Shown here in pieces: positions 23,093 to 32,807 of a DNA stretch of 64,000 nt (position 1 is its first letter; every line of letters begins with the position of its first letter). The stretch spans positions 71,211 to 135,210 of the forward strand of contig MU270015.1 in NCBI GenBank assembly GCA_021432635.1, in the 5' to 3' direction. Source of the stretch: Thozetella sp. PMI_491. Taxonomy: Eukaryota; Ascomycota; Sordariomycetes; Chaetosphaeriales; Chaetosphaeriaceae. The notes beneath the pieces are model-generated. The model was not told the DNA's origin. It did no database searches and worked only from the letters and a program-made list of their open reading frames with translations. A program made the position numbers and the translations under genes.

Positions 23093-23808
23093 TTAGGTAC
23101 CTACCCTACCTATGTAGCTGCTATCACATAGTCGTGTTCAAATTTTGAATTTTGATGGCTGAGAGCAAACGATTGCATCATTGACCTGGCGTCCCCTGCC
23201 CTTTCCGTCCTCTAAACACACACCATAAGGCACGACTCGGCCCCGCTAAGCAGATGACATGGGGCAAGAGAGCTTATCGCGACTCGCCTCCCTGCATCGC
23301 ATTTACGCGCTCTAGGGAATGGCTGCTGGCCCGTGATCCATACCTGTGGCTACCTCTCCTGCTTGCCCCCAGGCGACGACTGCGAGCCTCCACTGCTCCC
23401 GTCTATCGTGTCATCGTCGACCAACCCCAGCTAACTGATAGGCTCGAATTGACACTGATTACTGCTAGAACCCGCAAGCCTGCTAGACTGCTGGCGCGCG
23501 TGCGGGTGCTGAGCGTCGTTGTCATTACATTAGCTTCAGCCCCGTGAGGTTACGTGCCAACCTCGCGACGCAGCCCGTGGCCACGCCACACCGCACCTGA
23601 GACTCGGCCGGGCCGTGGTTTCCATGTCCACAGTTCATAGCGTTCCTGCCTTCGACGACCCATCTGGGCACCTTGGATGTGCAAGTCTATAGCCCGATCC
23701 CGGCCGTCGCCTCTGCGGAACGACCTTTAGACACCTAGCAGGTGCAATACCAAACGTGACACCTCGCCTATCTTCCGCAATGCTGAGCTACCAGCGCCCG
23801 TTGGAGCC

Positions 23809-25238
23809 ATGCCTAAGATCAAACCACATTCCTCCCGCCGCGCCCCCCCGCTCAAGGACACGGATTTTGATCACGAAATTAAATTGGTAGACCACTCTGC
23901 GCCGGTCCCGCGCGCCGTCAGCCCCGAAGATGAAGCCGTGCGGCCATTTCCCTCCGAGTTTGACGCCCCGGGCCCTTCGTCCTGCCCCGAGGCAGTATCT
24001 AGTACGGAGCAGGTAGACGATGACACTCCCGGTAGTCGCAGCAGCCCAGCAGCCGAGGCCCACCAGGGGCCACATAGAGGCGGCCTTCTCAGCCCTACTG
24101 AACGTGAGTTGGAGAGAAGAAGACCGGTTGCCACAAGAGGAGCCTGACATGTGACTAACCGATCCAAGCAGCCGAGCAAGCAGCCGAGGGCAGACCGCTG
24201 GTGGTGGACAACGCGGGTGCTCGGCCCGGAAAGCAGATGACAGGACCTCGGGCAGCCGCTCCCGAATCCGCCATCGATATTCTCTACGAGAACCAAAGGG
24301 GAGGTTTTCTCTGTGGTATGCCCTTATTCTCGTCCAGGGCGCTCGGGAACCTCGACCCACCTGCCTGGACCAACTTTGCCCACAAGTCGAGCCCGACCAA
24401 TATCCACACGGCTCAGGTCCCGGACCCCAGCTGGGACTGGGCGTGGCCCGACTGGCGGATTAACCACCAAGAGGGTATGGACGAGGACGGCTGGGAATAC
24501 TCGTTCATGTTTGCTAAGCACTTTTCGTGGCATGGCCCGAGATGGTGGAACAGCTTCGTCAGGCGCCGCGCCTGGATCCGAAAACGTGTCAAGAAAGCCC
24601 CGGGGCCAGAATCACAAGACCCCCACATGCTCGGCCCCGAGTACTTCTCGGTCCGGGCGCCGCTCGACCGTGGCCGAGACCGTAGTAGGAGCCCCAGTAT
24701 GGATACAAGTCACCGGACGAGCAAGCTTAGCGTCAGCACCGACCAGAAAGTTGACACAGACGGGGGGGAAGGGATCAGGATTGAGGACATCCGAGACATC
24801 GCGGAGCTGCTGCGTGTGCTACGTGCGTCGCGTATTGATCGTGAAAAGATAGAAGCGGTGGAAAGCTATCTCGAGAACGGCGAAGACGATCTGGCCCACC
24901 TACAGGAGGAGATGCACGAGATCATGTCTTTGTTTGTGTTTCAAGCGTCGCGTAGAGTGCTGCTCTCACGACTTGCTCAGCTGCATGACCAGGCGAAGAA
25001 GGCGCTACACGATGACGAGCCTTCGCCGCGGATGGAGCGAAGGGCCGAGAACCTGGCTGCAGCGGTCAAGCATGCGGATGAGGAAGTTAGGAAGCTTGAA
25101 TATTGGAGCGATGTGAAGGGGATGGCCAAAGAAGGCGAGTCTGAAGGAGCCGTAGACCAACGCCGAGGCTGGGATTCGACATGGCAAGGGGTAGACCGGA
25201 GTGGGCCCAGCGAGCCAAGCCCGAAGAGATATCCGTGA
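23809..25238 (+). CDS. Dysferlin-domain protein (Mug65/Spo73-like)
   Basis: Exons 23809-24103 and 24172-25238 encode 453 residues. A DysF domain starts near residue 132 (AIDILYENQRGGFLCG, PLFSSRALGNLDPPAWTN). The hallmark Trp/Arg motifs follow: PDPSWDWAWPDWRINHQEG, then DGWEYSFMFAKHFSWHGP and WWNSFVRRRAWIRKR. These domains occur in Pex23/Pex30-type peroxisome proteins and in the sporulation proteins Spo73 and Mug65. No membrane segment is visible, which favours the Mug65/Spo73 type over Pex30. The C-terminal third is charged and helical (for example ENGEDDLAHLQEEMHEI). The intron has a clean CTAAC branch site and the tandem AGs are resolved by frame. Expression in meiosis is a family expectation, not seen here. 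Confidence 0.88.
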
Positions 25239-25513
25239 AGGTTTAGCTGACACAACTGACACGTTGGTGAGCCTGGAGAGGAACCAAGGGTCTCTCTTCT
25301 CTTGTTTCTGGGGGTTATATAGTGTGAGGCTCTCGCCGCTTTGGTCAACGTAATTTTCACATTCCACCAGGGGCTATGTCTCCCCACCGACCCCCAAGCA
25401 CTTACCTGAGCCTACTGAGGGACTGCGAGTTGCGTACTTGAGTCCGGTCAGGGTTGTTGCACCCAAGCACAGCTGTCGTAAGATCCGGCTGACTGGGAGC
25501 TAGCCACCTCACC

Positions 25514-25564
25514 AGGTGGGGGTACCTAAGGTCGCGCCACAAATTAGGCCAGGTACCACCACCT
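25514..25564. repeat. 14-bp inverted repeat around a 23-bp loop
   Basis: The left arm AGGTGGGGGTACCT (25514-25527) pairs with the right arm AGGTACCACCACCT (25551-25564) with one mismatch. A smaller hairpin CCACCT/AGGTGG (25504-25519) overlaps it. Confidence 0.65.
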
Positions 25565-25866
25565 CACACCCAGTTTTACTTCCAGGTGGAGGGTCAGTTT
25601 AAACATAGACGAGCTAGAAGGCGCGTACGGGAGTGAGTAATTATTGTGCCATAGAGTGGTTGTAGCGGGCTTTTCTAGTAGGCTACTAGCTTGCCAGGGA
25701 CCTTCAATCACTGGTTACATGGGAAAGGAAACTTTGCATGGTTTTACGTATTTGGGCAGTGTGACAAATGAAGAGATGCTTTAGAGTGCCTCTGCGCGGT
25801 AGCTATGATATATGCTTCGGTTACACATGCCTGCATACTTGCAAATACAGCGGCGCTACATGCAAT

Positions 25867-25867
<1 letters not shown>

Positions 25868-25918
<51 letters not shown>
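25868..25918. repeat. (TAG)17 trinucleotide microsatellite
   Basis: Seventeen uninterrupted TAG units (CTA on minus), the longest simple repeat in the window. It lies 268 bp upstream of the PPR start codon. Confidence 0.95.
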
Positions 25919-26185
25919 AGTACTTGTGTTGAATGAAGCTGGCAGCGCTGCAAATAACAGCTTGGATTGGGCCGGGAGGTGGCACCTCCCTGACTGGCTG
26001 GGCAAGTGGGTCCATCCTAAATAAAAAGCTGGGCGACGTCAATCTCGACAGACGAATTTTATTTTATGAGAAAACTCCAACAACCTTGCACCCATACGGG
26101 ACAGCGCAAAACCTGCAACCGCTGCGTTAAGTCGTCGTTCGGAAGCCGCTACTCGCCTCTCCTCAGCATGCGCCCATCATAGCAA

Positions 26186-28405
26186 ATGTCCCTGGGGATC
26201 AATTCGATATGGAGAGTGCGGCCCCAGGTCGCCCGCCCGCTCTCCTTGATTCCCGGGGATTTTTTGAGCCTCTCCGCCCACCAAACAAGCGTCCTAGATC
26301 CGCGAGCTTCAGCGGCAGCCTGGTCCAGATTTGCTGCAACAACCTCCGGAGAGCGTCATAATGCCCCAACCGCCCCAACCGCCGCGACCCGAGACTCGTC
26401 ACCCGCACCCCCCCTCCCCCTATCCGCCGGGTCTGCCTTCCTCCAGCGCCTGGCTCACGTCCCCGTCCGACGACACGGTCCCCGTCAGTCCGTCTTGGTC
26501 GAGCCGCCCACCGCCTACGCCCACAATGCCGAGACCCACCGCAGCATGAGGAAAGGACGGAACGCAGGAGCTCGCCAGCTAGCCCTCGAACGCTATCGTT
26601 CCGCCAAGGGGGTCCCTCTACCCGACTGGCGTTTGATCCTGTGGAACCTCGGCCGGTGGACTCCCGATTATTCAGATCGGCACGCCCAAGTCGTTGTCAA
26701 AGTCATAATTCCCCCGGACTCAAGCAACATGCTCCTCCTCGACGGCCAAAGCAGCTTGTGGGATATCAAGACGAGGATCAAGTGCTCCATCAAGATGTAT
26801 CCTGGCGATGGCGAGGAGGAGGACCCGTATCTGCTCCTGTCTGGTCAGCGTCAAGCTGTCGAAGCCGCCATACAGGACATTTTGAAGGTCAGCAAATGCG
26901 CCACTGTCATCCACCTGCCGAGCCTGGAAGTGAACCATGAAGCGAACCACGAGACGAGCCACGAGGCAATCCATCCCCTAACGCCCGCAAGCACAGAGGA
27001 CGAAGGCTCGCCGTTGGTGACCGCCATCTCGCCGCCGCTCACCCAAGGCCAGCATAATGCCGTCATACTGCACAAAGACCTTGCCCTCCCCGCTGTCTGG
27101 ACCAGCGCAGCGCTCGACGCCCACGTTGCCGCTCTAGTCAATAGCCAGATGGTGTCGGGCGCCGCATCCTATCTATCTCCGGGAAGCTTATCCCACCGGC
27201 AGGCCATCATAAGACAGCTGCACCAGACTTTCAAGGACCCGATGACTGGCGAGGTCGTTTCGTGTACGGCATTCAAGATGGCCCTGCGGTACATGGCTAA
27301 GAGTGGCGTTACACACGGACCCGACACGCGCGCCCTGTACGCCAGGATGGACATGCTAGGCCTGCCCATGGACACCGAGGTCTTCAACATTCTCGCTGAA
27401 TCGGCGGTCGTGTCTAATGACCTTCGCTTCTTCGGGACTGTGCTCCATCTCATGCATCGGCGCGGCCATGTACCGAACCTAGCAACTTGGGTCTTGTTCC
27501 TGCGTATGATCAAGGCGGAGGAGGTGAAGCGCTACATCCTCCACGTCATGGATCGGAAGAGTCTGCTCGACGCCCCAGGGGCCGTGGAACGCGTGAGCTT
27601 GGAGCTGATTCACGCAGATATTGAACGTTCCATCCAGCAGGGCAAGGATCTGAAGACCTTCTTGTCCGATCAGGATCGTCTCTACGGCCCGAAATGGCTA
27701 ACCCGGCCCTCACTTCATAAAATCATCGAGGTCCTCGGCCGGCACGGCAGACTCGATGATGTCCTGCAGGTGACCGACTTGATGATGTCGCAAGCTTCGT
27801 GCTACCCCACCACCCTGACCCTCAACATCATTTTAACCCATTGCAAGATCCAAAACAACCTGCACGGGGCGCTGCGTGTGCTGCAGAAACTGGAGCACCG
27901 GAGAGATGTGGCAAGCGACGGTGTCACGTGCCATCTTCTGTTCGAGGCGGCCTGGCGGAACAAGATGCCGCACACCCTCGGCGTGCTATGGCGATACGCC
28001 TGCCTGACCAGTAGCACTAGCTATCGCATGCGCCGGCGCATGGGCCACTTGTTATGCGGTCACCGTAGCGCAGCTAAGTTTGCTAGCCATCTGAATCTGC
28101 TGGAGGATGCCGGCAGGGCGGTCATGCTTCTGTTCCCTGAGTACGGGGTTGTTCATGGCCTCAAAGAGGATGGCCGGAGCTTGAACGGCAGTTGGCCCAG
28201 CAGTCGGGCCTTGGCAGAATGGTACAAGTCAGAGTACAAAAGTCGGAAGCCGGCCAACGGCCTCGCCCCTGCTCTCAAGCAGGCCTTAGCACTCGATGCC
28301 CAGCTTCACAAAGACATCAAGGCGGGAAAGAGCTCTACCTTGACGCACATCGAGATCCTCACAGTCTTTAGACCTGAGGCATCTAGGCCCGAGCCTCGGA
28401 CTTAG
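26186..28405 (+). CDS. Mitochondrial pentatricopeptide-repeat protein with N-terminal KH-like region
   Basis: A single exon of 739 residues. The N-terminus is rich in Arg, Ser and hydrophobic residues with few acids (MSLGINSIWRVRPQVARPLS), as in a mitochondrial presequence. Around residues 170-235 a region resembling a KH-type RNA-binding fold is seen (VVVKVIIPPDSSNMLLLDG to GQRQAVEAAIQDILK). The second half has helical pairs of PPR type, for example TRALYARMDMLGLPMDTEVF, then FFGTVLHLMHRRGHVPNLAT and LTLNIILTHCKIQNNLHGAL. Such proteins bind organellar transcripts for maturation or translation. Which transcript is bound cannot be told. I do not recognise a precise orthologue name. Confidence 0.82.
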   Translation: MSLGINSIWRVRPQVARPLSLIPGDFLSLSAHQTSVLDPRASAAAWSRFAATTSGERHNAPTAPTAATRDSSPAPPLPLSAGSAFLQRLAHVPVRRHGPRQSVLVEPPTAYAHNAETHRSMRKGRNAGARQLALERYRSAKGVPLPDWRLILWNLGRWTPDYSDRHAQVVVKVIIPPDSSNMLLLDGQSSLWDIKTRIKCSIKMYPGDGEEEDPYLLLSGQRQAVEAAIQDILKVSKCATVIHLPSLEVNHEANHETSHEAIHPLTPASTEDEGSPLVTAISPPLTQGQHNAVILHKDLALPAVWTSAALDAHVAALVNSQMVSGAASYLSPGSLSHRQAIIRQLHQTFKDPMTGEVVSCTAFKMALRYMAKSGVTHGPDTRALYARMDMLGLPMDTEVFNILAESAVVSNDLRFFGTVLHLMHRRGHVPNLATWVLFLRMIKAEEVKRYILHVMDRKSLLDAPGAVERVSLELIHADIERSIQQGKDLKTFLSDQDRLYGPKWLTRPSLHKIIEVLGRHGRLDDVLQVTDLMMSQASCYPTTLTLNIILTHCKIQNNLHGALRVLQKLEHRRDVASDGVTCHLLFEAAWRNKMPHTLGVLWRYACLTSSTSYRMRRRMGHLLCGHRSAAKFASHLNLLEDAGRAVMLLFPEYGVVHGLKEDGRSLNGSWPSSRALAEWYKSEYKSRKPANGLAPALKQALALDAQLHKDIKAGKSSTLTHIEILTVFRPEASRPEPRT

Positions 28406-29360
28406 AGAAGCATCCCCGGAGAAAACCTCAGAGCGGGAATTTGGCGAGCGGCGCGGATGGGGTGCGGCAGGAGAACTGGGGTATGTGATACATCTAGAAC
28501 ATATACACGCAGGCGCAGATGTCTGCGTCACATCATATAACGCGAGATGGACGCATGGGGATCCCTTTCTGGGCATAATCGCTTATAGACACGCGCGCGC
28601 CCTCCTAGAGAGCCCAACTCAGTCTTGAATTCATCACTCCTCAGGAAACGACCGAATACATGACTGCGTAAAATACTTTGTTCTTTTTTATTCTCCGGGA
28701 CCGGTTAGCGGTCGGGCGAACGAGTACGGGGAAAAGCTGACACGCAGAACTCGCTCTGCATAGCAGACGTGATAGATGCCTCGCTCGGCTCCGAACACAG
28801 CCGGAGGGCCGGGGCCTAGGGGGTCTTGTTCCCCGCCCTGATCCTCCATGCTATCGTTAAAACCCGCAATTGGCGCTACCCGAGTCTCCACCTTCTCTAG
28901 CCATAAATCTCAAATGCTAATCCCCTCCGCGCCATCCGACCCCCATTCCCCTCGCTCTCTCTCTTTCTGCCTTTGCTGGGGACACGGGTGCTAGCCGTGC
29001 CAAGGGAAGGGAGGGTATGCGGATGTATGAGGCGCGGCGAGGAGAAGGGCTGACGGTCTCTCGTGACTGGAATATCTCTTATATTGCTGCCGAAGAGACA
29101 AGAAGAAAGGAGGGTGCGGGATGGATGGCTGCTGTCGGCTTGTCGACCCCCCTCCCCTCCTTCTCCGAGCCATGTACAGTTGTCGGCGGCCGCAGAGGAT
29201 GGGTGCGCGGGGGAAACAGATTAAAGAAAAATAAAAGGACAATAAACCATAACGTAGATAACCCTCCATCACTCGTCCCTCATCCCCTGCCATTGCTAGT
29301 CCTCTGGCGGCGAGGACTCTCGGGCCGGAGTTTGTGTCTCGTGTCGCAGCCACCCACCCT
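28406..29360. other. Convergent intergenic region, PPR and PP2C 3' flanks
   Basis: No coding signal. The right part (about 28680-29360) is downstream of the PP2C stop on minus and contains TTTATT-type motifs (28687-28692 reads AATAAA on minus) and AT-rich runs near 29220. Confidence 0.5.
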
Positions 29361-31340
29361 TCAGTCCGTCTTCTTCATCTCAACATCCTCGCCGCCGCTC
29401 TTGGTCCCGGCACCAGCCGTCGGCTCCTGAGCCGCGCCAGCCTTCTCTGACTCGCCTTGGATCCCGGTCTTCTTAGCTTCAGCACCCTCATCTGTCGACT
29501 TGACGGGTTGGTCCTCCGAGGCGCCCTCTGGCGATGGGTCCTGAGAAGAGCTCTTGGAGACTTGGCTGGCCAGGTCCTTATCCTCCTCCGAGTTGTCAAA
29601 CATCTCGGTGTCATCCGAATCAGTCAGCACCTCGGTACCATCGCCTAGAAAGATGATGCGCCCTTTGTAGCTTCCGATGCCGAAGGCTTGGCCAGGTCTG
29701 CGGTCCGTATCGACATCGTACCCGCTGTCGCTATCATCAAAGTTGTGGTGCACGCCTGGTCCGCGGAACTCGGCTATGGTAGGGCAAACGAGGCATGCAT
29801 TAGCAAGGCGCTCTGGTAGCAAGCAAGTTCCGGCAGTAGAATACCAGCCAGGAGGGCACTTAATTCGTACCATATTCGGGGGGAGCGCATGGGCCGTCGC
29901 CATTCGCAACCCGCTTAGCTATCTCTTCATACCACTCCTCTTTACTCCGGCCCCGGAGGAAGCCAACGATGACCATAGTCATATTGTCGCAGCCCACGCC
30001 GCCCGTCTCCGAGTTGGAAGCTAGGCAGTTGTCCATCATGTTCTCGCAGATCTTGTCCAAATCCTGCTTGGCGGCGATACCCCGCCGCACAAACTCGATG
30101 ACAGCCTGTGAGGATTGGCAATCCCAGATGCCTGACAGAATCGTGTCAGCAGAGGGGCTGAGATGGGCAGACAGAGAGACGATCAAACAATCACTCACCA
30201 TCACAGGCAATAACGAGGAACTCATCATCGTCGGTCAGATCGTGCACCTCAACATCGGGAAAAGCTGTGACGATCTGGTCCTGCGGGGAGAGCTCAGCGC
30301 TCTTCTTGAACTCAAAATCCCCAATAGCTCGTGAGAGAGCCAGGTTTCCGTTAACTCGGCCGAAGTCGACAAAGCCCCCCGCAGCTGTGATCCGCGCCTT
30401 CTCTCCTACAGTCCGACAGACAGATTAGCAACCCCCTGGGTTCCTGAAAGAAAGGGTTCGGGGAGGCGTGGGTGGAGCGCAATCACACCTTCATTCTGTG
30501 GCTTATGGTCGAAAGACAAGGGTTTGGCTCGACCCTTGACTCCCAAAACGCTCCGGGAGTCGCCGGCATTTGCCTGTAAACACCCCGTATTAGTCAGTAT
30601 GGAGCTGGCAGCCAGGCAAGGCGCGGAGCAACCCACCGTGTATATTTTCTCGTCGGTGATCAAGCCAACACAGGCAGTGCACCCGGAAACCTCGTCTTCG
30701 TACTTGGGGTCTAGTGGAGAATCGCTGTCAGTCCATCCCGTCTAACGAGGCCGCAGGTGACGATGCCTAGGCACAACGGGGAAAAGGGCAGGCGGCTGTA
30801 CCGTTGAGTATGGCGCGGTCAGTCGCCAGAAAGCCGTCCTTCAGGGCCTGCTCGTATTTGCCCGCCTTGAAAGTGTCTTGCTTCGCAACTATATTGTGGA
30901 TGTTCTCGCCCGCGAAGAGCGCCACTTTATCGCCGCCATGGCCATCGAAGACACCGAAAAAAGAGATTCTGCTGGAGTGCACCTTCGCTGCCTCGGGGTC
31001 GTTGGCAAGGAGGTCAAGGACGGATGTGTGGGCATCTTCCATGCTGATGCGCCAGCCTTGCATGGCGGACACGCCGTAGAGCAGCCGATCATCTTCGCCG
31101 TTCGCAGAGGTCTAGCATAGAGACAGAGCGGGTTAGCTTGCTTAGAAAGCCTGCGGGGAGGACCTGTGGGCTCTCCCAACCGGGAGCGGAAGACAAGGAG
31201 AAAGGGAATCAAGCGCAGACGAGAGGCGATGCCGGTCAGGAGCGGCCAGATGCAAGAGAAGGGAAGGGCGGAGGGAGGTCGTGAATGGGTCACATGTGGG
31301 TTACCTTTTCGACGACGGGTTCAGAGAGAGTCTGACCCAT
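29361..31340 (-). CDS. Protein phosphatase 2C (Ptc2/Ptc3 class)
   Basis: A Mg/Mn-dependent Ser/Thr phosphatase; relatives switch off stress MAPK and DNA-damage signalling. Seven exons (31340-31305, 31111-30802, 30710-30637, 30573-30489, 30405-30199, 30131-29871, 29773-29361) encode 461 residues. The N-terminus MGQTLSEPV has the Gly2 of many fungal members and may be myristoylated. Motifs seen are the metal site [14 protein letters not shown] (D68), [34 protein letters not shown] and [12 protein letters not shown]. The acidic Ser/Glu-rich C-terminal tail of about 130 residues is dispensable in relatives. All six introns are GT-AG and phases agree. Ptc2 versus Ptc3 cannot be separated here. Confidence 0.94.
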
Positions 31341-32807
31341 GGTGACGGAGGGGATATTGCGGTAGCAGCAGGGCTACCGGGGAGGGAAGGCGATCCGCGG
31401 GGATGGGAGTTGGCAGGTTGAGGTGTGTCAAAGTCGGCGAGTTGAAATTTTCGTGGGGTGCCCGTCTCGATATCGACACAATCACACAGTTGCTGCGGCC
31501 GACGGGGGAACAGAGCTGGGTTCGTGGGAATCAAGTTGCTTAAATAGGAAGGTTTACGGCGCCAGATTTCTCTCTGGCCCTGAGTTATCGACTCGCCGTT
31601 GCTCGGGTCGGCAATATTCGCTCGCAGTTCGGGTTCTTATGGGTTCTGTTGTTGCGCACAAGCGGCGACAAGAGGTGATGTCGAAGCGGGGTTAGTTCGC
31701 GGAAGTGACAAAGGCTGGTGGGCTGCTGTGTGGACAGCTGACACTCTAGAAGAGTACACCCCAGAGGATTCTTTCCCCCGCTCCAAAAAAAAAAAAAAAA
31801 CTCCCCGAAGCCTCCGGAGTCTGGTAGTCTTCTGGCTTGAGGGGAGGGCTTGAGAAAAAGCGCAACAATGCAAATAAGTGCCCACTGAGATGCCAAAGGC
31901 AGGGAGAGGGGCAGAATAGCTATGTCTTTCTTGTGTGGTCGAGGCTATTCAAGGAGTCGACAGGTGCGCCCCGGTGCGACTGCTTGATCTCTGCCCTGGA
32001 CTGTGGGGTAGAGCCTATCTATCGTGCAGCTGGCGGCGGAGGGCGGAGCGACGACGGGGGGCCTGAGTGCTGCCTTGTGAATCAGGAGGGCGAAGGTGCT
32101 TACTGTGAGGGCACAGACAGAGGAGCTTGGTTCGCTTTGCGGCCAAAGAGGAAACAAGCATGCGACGGAGGAAAGGGCACGCGACGCAAAAGAGCTTGGT
32201 CAAGGCCAGCCCCAGTGCGGGCGGCAGCAAAACTGCCCAAGGAATGGGAGGGAGGGGCCGAAGGGCGCACAGCAGAGCGAGCACACACAGTGCGGAAAGC
32301 GGGCACTGGTGGCCAGGCACACTGTGGTGGTATAGTGGAGGAAGGAGAAGAGGAGGGGGAGCAAGCTTAACAATGAAGGCATGGGGAACGCCGCCTACGG
32401 TATGTCAGGCTAGCACTTCCCCGTACTGTAGGCATGCACTACGTAGGTGCCGCATTACCTTGCCTAGAAACCTCCGTGGGCCATCACTCAAAGTAGCCTT
32501 AATAAAAATACCTAGGCAGCCATACTAGAGAGTTGTATGTTCACACCGGAGCAACCTAAGCTTGCATAGCACCCAAGATACCTAAGATACTGTCCCTACC
32601 TCCCTTAGCATACAGGACCTCAGCTTCAGAACAACCGCCACACTCAGACCAAGGCAACAGATGCAGACACAAGGCGTGCCGGCGCGGCTTCAAGGCCCTA
32701 CAGTAATGGCACAAACACGTGAGCAGTGGAAAAGACCGAAGCATTCATTTTGCCAAGAGCATTTTTATTGACCGAGGTATCTATATGCCCGTCATCTTGG
32801 CACGTAA
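31341..32807. other. Intergenic: PP2C promoter and Axl2-like gene 3' flank
   Basis: About 1.5 kb with no supported gene. It includes a run of 16 A residues (31785-31800) and a candidate poly(A) signal for the next gene. The 177-codon plus frame at 31837-32370 is low-complexity and shows no domain. Confidence 0.5.
32764..32769 (-). terminator. Candidate poly(A) signal of the Axl2-like gene
   Basis: TTTATT on plus, AATAAA on minus, 38 nt beyond the stop codon. Confidence 0.4.

Larger units (their letters stand above)
22363..23808. other. Divergent intergenic region with GTAC palindromes
   Basis: 1.4 kb without a supported gene, between the start codons of the small membrane protein and the DysF gene. 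It holds T-rich runs (22890-22960) and two strong GTAC-type palindromes (22809-22820 and 23072-23092). Confidence 0.5.
25239..26185. other. Intergenic: DysF gene 3' flank and PPR gene promoter, with hairpin and microsatellite
   Basis: No gene supported. It contains a near-perfect 14-bp inverted repeat (25514-25564) and a (TAG)17 microsatellite (25868-25918). The long poly-Ser, poly-Tyr and poly-Thr frames crossing the microsatellite are artefacts of the repeat. Confidence 0.6.

Noticed and set aside
25744-26042. Poly-Tyr, poly-Ser and poly-Thr frames
   Set aside because: They are readings of the TAG microsatellite in different phases.
32320-32345. TGGTATAGTGG resembles a tRNA A box
   Set aside because: No GGTTCGA-type B box at the proper distance and no cloverleaf; the downstream sequence is a purine-rich run.
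31837-32370. 177-codon plus-strand frame between PP2C and the Axl2-like gene
   Set aside because: Low-complexity Gly/Arg/Glu content and no recognisable motif.
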